NCBI GenBank assembly: GCA_021800745.1
Contig: JAJYYS010000042.1
Location: 1-10,747 of the forward strand
Length of the DNA: 10,747 nucleotides
Source of the DNA: a bacterium
GTDB lineage: Bacteria; SZUA-79; Acidulodesulfobacterales; Acidulodesulfobacteraceae
Direction of reading: 5' to 3'
Made by a program: the position numbers and the translations under genes. This document shows positions 5,728 through 10,747 of this stretch, piece after piece; position 1 is the first letter of the stretch, and each line of letters opens with the position of its first letter. Below the pieces are notes generated by a model. The model searched no databases. It saw only the letters and a program-made list of their open reading frames with translations, and had not been told where the DNA came from.

Positions 5728-7026
5728 ATGGAATACATAAATCAGATAGAAGCCGCAAGAAAAAATATAATTACCGATGAAATGAAATCGTGCGCCGAAG
5801 CCGAAAGTGTTTCGACGGAAAAAATTCGTTTAGACATAATGAACGGCTTGACGGTTATTACTAAGAACCGCTTAAGGGACATAAGCCCTCTTGCCGTGGG
5901 AAAAGACTTGAAGACAAAAGTCAATGCCAACATAGGCTCTTCAGGGGACAGCCACAGCATTGAAGAGGAATTAGAAAAGCTATTCACGGCAATAAAAAGC
6001 GGAGCGGATGCCGTGATGGATCTTTCCACCGGCGGAAACATAATAGAATTCAGGCGGGATATACTTAAAAATTCAACGGTTCCGGTTGGAACCGTTCCGC
6101 TTTACGAAGCGTTTCAACCCGCTATGGAAAACGGCAGTCCGAATGACGCAAATTTCATAGATAAATTCGACCCGGAATATCTCTTTGAAGTTATAGAAAG
6201 GCAGTGCGAAGAAGGAGTCGATTTTATTACCGTCCACTGCGGATTAACCTTAAACGCAATAAAAACCATGAATATGCAGACGAGGATTATGGGCATAGTT
6301 TCGAGAGGCGGGTCGCTGATTGCTTCATGGATGATAAGAAAAAATAAAGAAAATCCCCTGTATGAAAACTACGGCAGGCTTTTGAAAATTGCAAAGAAAA
6401 ACGACGTAGTTTTAAGCCTCGGCGACGGATTAAGGCCGGGTTGCCTTAACGACGCTACCGATAGGGCGCAGATTACCGAACTTGTTACGCTGGGCGAATT
6501 GCAGAAAAAAGCGCTCGAAGAAGGGGTGCAGGTAATGATAGAAGGTCCCGGACATGTTCCGTTAAATCAGGTCGAAGCAAATATAAAATTAGAAAAAAGC
6601 CTGTGCAACGGAGCTCCTTTTTATGTGCTGGGTCCTTTAGTTACCGATATAGCGCCCGGCTACGACCATATTACCAGCGCCATAGGCGGCGCAATAGCCG
6701 CGGGCGCGGGCGCAGATTTTCTATGTTACGTTACGCCGGCCGAGCATTTAAGGCTTCCATCCGTTTCGGACGTGAAAGACGGAGTTATAGCTTCTAAGAT
6801 TGCCGCCCACGCCGGAGATATTGCAAAAGGAATTAAAGGCGCGTTGGATTTAGATATCGAAATGAGTAAAAACAGGCGTGCAATGAACTGGGATAAACAA
6901 TACGAATGTGCGTTAGACCCTGAAAGAGCAAAAGAAATGAGAGCATCCCTTCCTCTTAAAGACGATAAAGTCTGTTCTATGTGCTCCTCTTACTGCTCTA
7001 TTAAATTAAACGCTTCTTTTAAATAA
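5728..7026 (+). CDS. thiC: Phosphomethylpyrimidine synthase ThiC (short form)
   Basis: ThiC is a radical SAM enzyme that rearranges aminoimidazole ribotide into hydroxymethylpyrimidine phosphate, the pyrimidine half of thiamine. At 432 residues this is the short form without the N-terminal extension of E. coli ThiC. Conserved blocks are VNANIGSS (65-72), MDLSTGG (97-103), TVHCGL (168-173), VSRGGS (191-196), LGDGLRPGC (231-239), EGPGHVP (272-278), APGYDHITSAIGG (309-321) and CYVTPAEHL (333-341). The C-terminal cluster ligands are Cys416, Cys419 and Cys423, spaced CX2CX3C rather than the CX2CX4C of E. coli. AAGGAAC precedes the ATG. The ThiE/TenI gene upstream supports a thiamine role. The close paralogue BzaF, which makes hydroxybenzimidazole for cobamides, is the main alternative and cannot be excluded by eye. 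Confidence 0.95.
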   Translation: MEYINQIEAARKNIITDEMKSCAEAESVSTEKIRLDIMNGLTVITKNRLRDISPLAVGKDLKTKVNANIGSSGDSHSIEEELEKLFTAIKSGADAVMDLSTGGNIIEFRRDILKNSTVPVGTVPLYEAFQPAMENGSPNDANFIDKFDPEYLFEVIERQCEEGVDFITVHCGLTLNAIKTMNMQTRIMGIVSRGGSLIASWMIRKNKENPLYENYGRLLKIAKKNDVVLSLGDGLRPGCLNDATDRAQITELVTLGELQKKALEEGVQVMIEGPGHVPLNQVEANIKLEKSLCNGAPFYVLGPLVTDIAPGYDHITSAIGGAIAAGAGADFLCYVTPAEHLRLPSVSDVKDGVIASKIAAHAGDIAKGIKGALDLDIEMSKNRRAMNWDKQYECALDPERAKEMRASLPLKDDKVCSMCSSYCSIKLNASFK

Positions 7027-7051
7027 AATTAATTTATAAATTAAAAAATTA

Positions 7052-7993
7052 ATGGATGAATTAAATAAAGAAGTGCGGAACATAAACCGTATCATTTCCG
7101 AAATTTACGATGAGTTTAAAAATGTCCGTAAAATTGATTATAATAAACATAGCATTATAAAATACGATACTTCCCATATAGACAGGTTCGGTTCGTTCAA
7201 GTTTTTTAAAATAAACGGCGAATATATTTTAAAGCCCGTAACGGACGAAAACGCCGGCGCCAAAGAATCGGGCGGGATAAATGCCGGCGCTTATTCCCTG
7301 TCGCTTTCCGATTTTATCGGAATAGACAATATAATTAAAGACGTTTTTCAGAATACTATGAAATTTGCATCGGAAAAACCTGCCAATAACGTGCTTTTAT
7401 GGGGCGACAGAGGAACCGGCAAATCTTCGCTTATAAGGGCGCTGGCAAAATCGTTCGGCGAACCGCCTTATTTAAACAAAATTAAATTTATAGAAGTAGT
7501 GGAAGATACTGCGGAACTGATTTATGAATTAATCACCGTTATTAAAACCAGACCTTACCGTTTCATACTGATTTTTGACGATATCGCATTCGATGCCGAT
7601 TCCATGTTTTATAAAAAGCTTAAATCGATTCTCGACGGCGGACTGGACGAGCTTCCTGAAAATATTATTATTTACGCTACTTCCAATAAACGTCACCTTA
7701 CAAAGGAAATGTTTTCTGTGGAAAAACCGGGTTCCGGTTTTATACATCCCGAAGAGGAAGCCGAAGAAAGTCTTTCATTAAGCGACAGATTCGGTTTGAC
7801 GTACGGATTATACAGTTTTAATCAAGAAACATATCTTAAAATAGTCGAACTGTATTTAAAAAAATACGGCGTCAAAGTATCTTCCGTCGATATGGACGCA
7901 GTTAGAAAAAATGCAGTGAATTATGCGCTCATTAAAGGTTCGAGGTCGGGAAGAACCGCAAAGCAGTTTGCTATAAGCTTAATTAAAGATTAA
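7052..7993 (+). CDS. DUF815-family AAA+ ATPase
   Basis: This is a probable cytoplasmic P-loop ATPase of the DUF815 family, whose cellular role is not established. The N-terminal 85 residues are variable, followed by FIGIDNI (88-94). The Walker A motif GDRGTGKS spans 118-125 and Walker B, FILIFDD, spans 171-177. A sensor-1-like segment, YATSNKRHL (208-216), and the acidic EEEAEESLSLSDRFGL (234-249) with arginine 246 are the most typical DUF815 signatures. GSRSGRTAKQF (296-306) lies where sensor 2 would be. The length of 313 residues is normal. It begins 25 bases after thiC with no ribosome binding site visible and no promoter between, so cotranscription with the thiamine genes is likely, although no functional link is known. 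Confidence 0.9.
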   Translation: MDELNKEVRNINRIISEIYDEFKNVRKIDYNKHSIIKYDTSHIDRFGSFKFFKINGEYILKPVTDENAGAKESGGINAGAYSLSLSDFIGIDNIIKDVFQNTMKFASEKPANNVLLWGDRGTGKSSLIRALAKSFGEPPYLNKIKFIEVVEDTAELIYELITVIKTRPYRFILIFDDIAFDADSMFYKKLKSILDGGLDELPENIIIYATSNKRHLTKEMFSVEKPGSGFIHPEEEAEESLSLSDRFGLTYGLYSFNQETYLKIVELYLKKYGVKVSSVDMDAVRKNAVNYALIKGSRSGRTAKQFAISLIKD

Positions 7994-8016
7994 TAAAGGC
8001 TGAGAAATAATTTTTC

Positions 8017-8044
8017 TTGCAAAAATTTTCAAAAGTTATAAAAT
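8017..8044 (+). promoter_or_regulatory. Weak candidate promoter before the diguanylate cyclase
   Basis: TTGCAA (8017-8022) and TAAAAT (8039-8044) are separated by 16 bases, about 28 bases before the ATG at 8073. The match is modest in very AT-rich sequence. If real, it would let the cyclase and kinase be expressed apart from the thiamine genes. Confidence 0.25.
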
Positions 8045-8072
8045 TTATTAAATGTGATACATGGAGTAGTCA

Positions 8073-10397
8073 ATGTCCGAAATAAAATATTCCGCTGGAT
8101 ACCGGCCGAAAATCTCCATAAAGACTAAATTAGTCTTATCCTTTTCTTTAGCCGTTTTAATCCCTCTGATTCTTTTAGCTCTTGCTAATACCTACATATT
8201 CAGGAATCAGACCAAGAAAGAAAGCCTTAATAAGGTCAATATTACGTTAAGCGGCGCGCAGAGGATTTATTATTCGCAGGCAAACCGCCTTAAAAACGGG
8301 TTTTTGATAAGTTCTTACAACCCTTATCTGATAAATGCGGTTATTCGCAACAATATTTCTTTCCAGAATTCATTAATCAAATCATACAAAGACGCTTTTA
8401 ATTTTGCAGACTATATAGGAATAACGGATAAGGAAGGATTTATTGCGGCATCTACCGGAGGAAGCAAAAGGTTCAAGCCTTCGCTTGGAGGCATGATATT
8501 CGAAGCTTTCAGGACGGGTTTTCCCGTCGTAAAGACCGCAATCATCAGAAAATCTACTCTCTTGAGGATGAATCTCAGAGCGTCAAACGGCGTTTCCAAT
8601 ATGTTTTTGGTAACGGTAGTCCCTCTGCTTTACGACGGCCATCCTATAGGTTCTATTTTCGGTTTGATTAACTTAAGCGGGAACAGCTATTTACCCGAAA
8701 CCATTTATAACGAATATCACCTGAAAACAGCCGTTTTTGCATCCCTTTTTAACAGGCAGGTATGCCTTTCGACCCTAAAAATCCCCGGAAACATTTTCGG
8801 CGAAGGCTCGAGGCTTCCGGAAGATATCCATAATAAAATCAAAGACGGAAAGAATTTTATAAAGGAATTGAATTATCACGGAGAAACCGTTTTTGCCGCA
8901 TTCCACCCGATAAAAAACATAAACGGCAGGGTTATAGGCTCCATAGCCGTCTTTATTTCAAACAGGCATTACGTTACATTATTCAGAAAGACGGCAGAGT
9001 ATGCAATATTTATTATTTTCATAGGTCTCGTCATATCCCTAGTCATTTCGTATTTTGCTTCCAAAGATACTTTAAACCCTATATCCGCCATAGAAACCGC
9101 TATTAAAGAATTTACTTCGGGAGATTTAGACACTAAACTCGTTATTAATACCAACGACGAATTTGAAGGTATAGGCAAAGGTTTTACCGAAATGGCTATG
9201 ACCGTTAAAGACAGGGAAGAAAGAATGGAAAAGTATAATTCGTTTTCCGATTTCTTAGTCGGCTCTTTGGATTTCGATAAAATAATAACCTCGACTTTAA
9301 ATATTTTAGAGGAGCTGCTAAATATATCTTCCGGCATTATATATGTTTACAGCAAGAGCGGCAAGTTTACGACTTCAGCCGGAGACGAGAATAAAAATAA
9401 TAACGAAACGGATATAAAAACGGACAAGCCGGACGCAGACGATGCACCCGGGTTTTCTCGGTCTTCAGACGGAGAAGGTTTTTTAATCCCGTGGCAGTTT
9501 TACGGCATAAGAAAATTCGTGGCTAATAAGATAAGCGCTTCGGAGGGGATGGCGGGACACTGCCTTAAAGACAGAAAAACGATATGGTTTCGCGATATTC
9601 CGGAAAACGCCATGATTCTAAAAGAAAAACTTATGGAAAAGAGCGGAGAGGGAATGGCTATGGATTACGGTTTTTGCGAAGTGTTTCCAAGAGATATAGT
9701 CTGGCTTCCTATGTATGTCGGCGATATAAATATCGGCGTTTTAATGGTTTCTTCCATACATGGTTTTAAAAAAGAAGACATAGCATTTTTGGAGCATGCC
9801 GTTAAAGAGCTTTCCGTATCTTTGGATAACGCAAAAATACACAGAAAGATAAACGAGCTTTCGATAACCGACGAACTTACCGGGCTTTACAACAGAAGAA
9901 AAATGGACGAGGTTTTGGAAGTTGAATTCAACAAGGCTAAAAGATACGGGAGCAGTTTATCCATTATGATATTAGACATAGACCATTTTAAACACGTCAA
10001 CGATTTTTACGGACATAAGGTCGGCGATATAGTTTTATCGCAGATAGGCGGTATTTTAAGGAACAATATTAGAAATATAGATATAGCCACGAGATACGGT
10101 GGGGAAGAGTTTGTTATCATTCTGCCTCAGACCGACTTTAACGGAGCCGTTCTTTCAGCTAAAAAATTAAAAAATCTGATAAAAAATCAGAAATTTATGC
10201 AGTTGCAGGGTGAAGTTACCATTTCCATAGGAATTGCCGCTATGCCGGACGAAAGAATAAACGGCACGGACGATATTTTAAAAATTGCCGACGATTTCCT
10301 TTATGAGGCTAAAAAGAGCGGCAGGAACAGGATAATAGGGGAATATAAAGGGAAAAAGGTCGAGATAGCGGGAGACGACGATAGCGATAATTCCTGA
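8073..10397 (+). CDS. Membrane diguanylate cyclase (Cache-HAMP-GAF-GGDEF)
   Basis: This 774-residue receptor makes cyclic di-GMP from two GTP. The domain order is a transmembrane helix at about 20-40, a periplasmic double-Cache-type sensor at about 45-308 (containing DYIGITDKEGFIAAS, 113-127), a second transmembrane helix at about 310-329, a HAMP linker at about 330-382, a GAF domain at about 388-590 and a GGDEF domain at about 596-757. The cyclase looks active: DELTGLYNRR (600-609), metal-binding DID (635-637), VNDFYGH (642-648) and the signature RYGGEEF (674-680). An inhibitory I-site RNID (667-670) lies exactly five residues before GGEEF, so product feedback is expected. The GAF domain is interrupted by a polar, acidic low-complexity stretch at about 434-468. 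GGAG lies six bases before the ATG. The ligand sensed cannot be told. Confidence 0.95.
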   Translation: MSEIKYSAGYRPKISIKTKLVLSFSLAVLIPLILLALANTYIFRNQTKKESLNKVNITLSGAQRIYYSQANRLKNGFLISSYNPYLINAVIRNNISFQNSLIKSYKDAFNFADYIGITDKEGFIAASTGGSKRFKPSLGGMIFEAFRTGFPVVKTAIIRKSTLLRMNLRASNGVSNMFLVTVVPLLYDGHPIGSIFGLINLSGNSYLPETIYNEYHLKTAVFASLFNRQVCLSTLKIPGNIFGEGSRLPEDIHNKIKDGKNFIKELNYHGETVFAAFHPIKNINGRVIGSIAVFISNRHYVTLFRKTAEYAIFIIFIGLVISLVISYFASKDTLNPISAIETAIKEFTSGDLDTKLVINTNDEFEGIGKGFTEMAMTVKDREERMEKYNSFSDFLVGSLDFDKIITSTLNILEELLNISSGIIYVYSKSGKFTTSAGDENKNNNETDIKTDKPDADDAPGFSRSSDGEGFLIPWQFYGIRKFVANKISASEGMAGHCLKDRKTIWFRDIPENAMILKEKLMEKSGEGMAMDYGFCEVFPRDIVWLPMYVGDINIGVLMVSSIHGFKKEDIAFLEHAVKELSVSLDNAKIHRKINELSITDELTGLYNRRKMDEVLEVEFNKAKRYGSSLSIMILDIDHFKHVNDFYGHKVGDIVLSQIGGILRNNIRNIDIATRYGGEEFVIILPQTDFNGAVLSAKKLKNLIKNQKFMQLQGEVTISIGIAAMPDERINGTDDILKIADDFLYEAKKSGRNRIIGEYKGKKVEIAGDDDSDNS

Positions 10398-10427
10398 CGA
10401 TGGTCTTTATTTTTTAATTAAAATAAT

Positions 10428-10747
10428 ATGGAAATGAATACGGCAGGAATAGATATAGGCGGTACAAATTTAAGATGTGGAATTTCCGGCGAAGACGGGA
10501 CGGTAAAGAGCCGTATGTCCGTTCCGCTCGATAAATCGCTGAATGAAGCCGGAAGGCAGACAGATTTCGTAATACAAAATATAAAACAATTTTTATCGGC
10601 AAACGGAAAATACGGCGTTAAAGCTATAGGCGTCGGCATAGCGGGGCAGATAGACGATAAGACAGGCTCTGTTATGTTTTCTCCAAACCTAAACTGGCGC
10701 GACGTTCCGCTTAAGAAGATACTTGAAAAGGAAACCGGCTTAGACGC
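10428..10747 (+). CDS. ROK-family sugar kinase, N-terminal part (3' end outside window)
   Basis: The frame opens at an ATG at 10428, 30 bases after the diguanylate cyclase, and runs off the window after 106 complete codons of a family of about 300. The N-terminal phosphate-binding motif GIDIGGTNLRCGI (about residues 7-19) is diagnostic of the ASKHA fold and of ROK kinases, glucokinase included. Residues about 76-82 read GVGIAGQ, followed by SPNLNW and DVPLK, the usual ROK sequence before the sugar-binding region. The sugar-binding and zinc-binding motifs lie beyond the edge, so glucokinase cannot be separated from other ROK kinases or from a ROK repressor lacking its DNA-binding domain. A second ATG two codons later could also be the start; neither has a clear ribosome binding site. 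Confidence 0.88.
   Translation, partial: MEMNTAGIDIGGTNLRCGISGEDGTVKSRMSVPLDKSLNEAGRQTDFVIQNIKQFLSANGKYGVKAIGVGIAGQIDDKTGSVMFSPNLNWRDVPLKKILEKETGLD

Noticed and set aside
10405..10427. AT palindrome TTTTAATTAAAA before the ROK kinase, similar to that at 2018-2031
   Set aside because: It lacks GC pairs and a T run following a stem, so it is not a terminator; similar AT palindromes are expected at this base composition.

Overview
The window is AT-rich bacterial chromosome with short AT-biased spacers. Gene content suggests a bacterium that handles reduced sulfur, arsenic and some oxygen: an ArsB arsenite permease, a sulfide:quinone oxidoreductase (SQR), an iron-type superoxide dismutase and a haem-globin sensor. 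Low GC, an SQR resembling that of Acidithiobacillus and a short-form ThiC would fit an uncultivated Desulfobacterota-like lineage of sulfidic or acid, metal-rich settings, but the taxon is an inference. No phage, insertion sequence or CRISPR array is visible.

Left part, minus strand (1-1837): the N-terminal half of arsB runs off the window edge. It lies 44 bases downstream of two tandem tRNA-Pro genes (UGG then GGG), which share one good promoter. Further upstream is a 297-residue protein in which a globin-coupled-sensor (protoglobin) domain precedes a PsiE-like four-helix membrane domain. Its promoter lies so close to the ATG that the transcript should be leaderless.

Centre (1838-5017): from the same 214-base spacer, sqr runs the other way with its own extended -10 promoter. 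It is followed by a 64-residue protein and a strong bidirectional terminator shared with the convergent sodB. Upstream of sodB, also on the minus strand, are tRNA-Lys(UUU) and a 49-residue single-span membrane protein; a GC-rich nested hairpin with a T run follows the tRNA.

Right part, plus strand (4958-10747): a consensus promoter (TTGACA, 18 bases, TATAAT) starts a same-strand series: a ThiE/TenI family protein, ThiC, a DUF815 AAA+ ATPase, a large membrane diguanylate cyclase (Cache, HAMP, GAF, GGDEF) and the start of a ROK-family sugar kinase. Gaps are 25-89 bases. The first two genes serve thiamine synthesis; why the ATPase, cyclase and kinase follow is not evident.

Most noteworthy are the globin-PsiE fusion divergent from sqr, the ThiE/TenI protein with non-ThiE residues at active-site positions, and the two small proteins beside sqr and tRNA-Lys.
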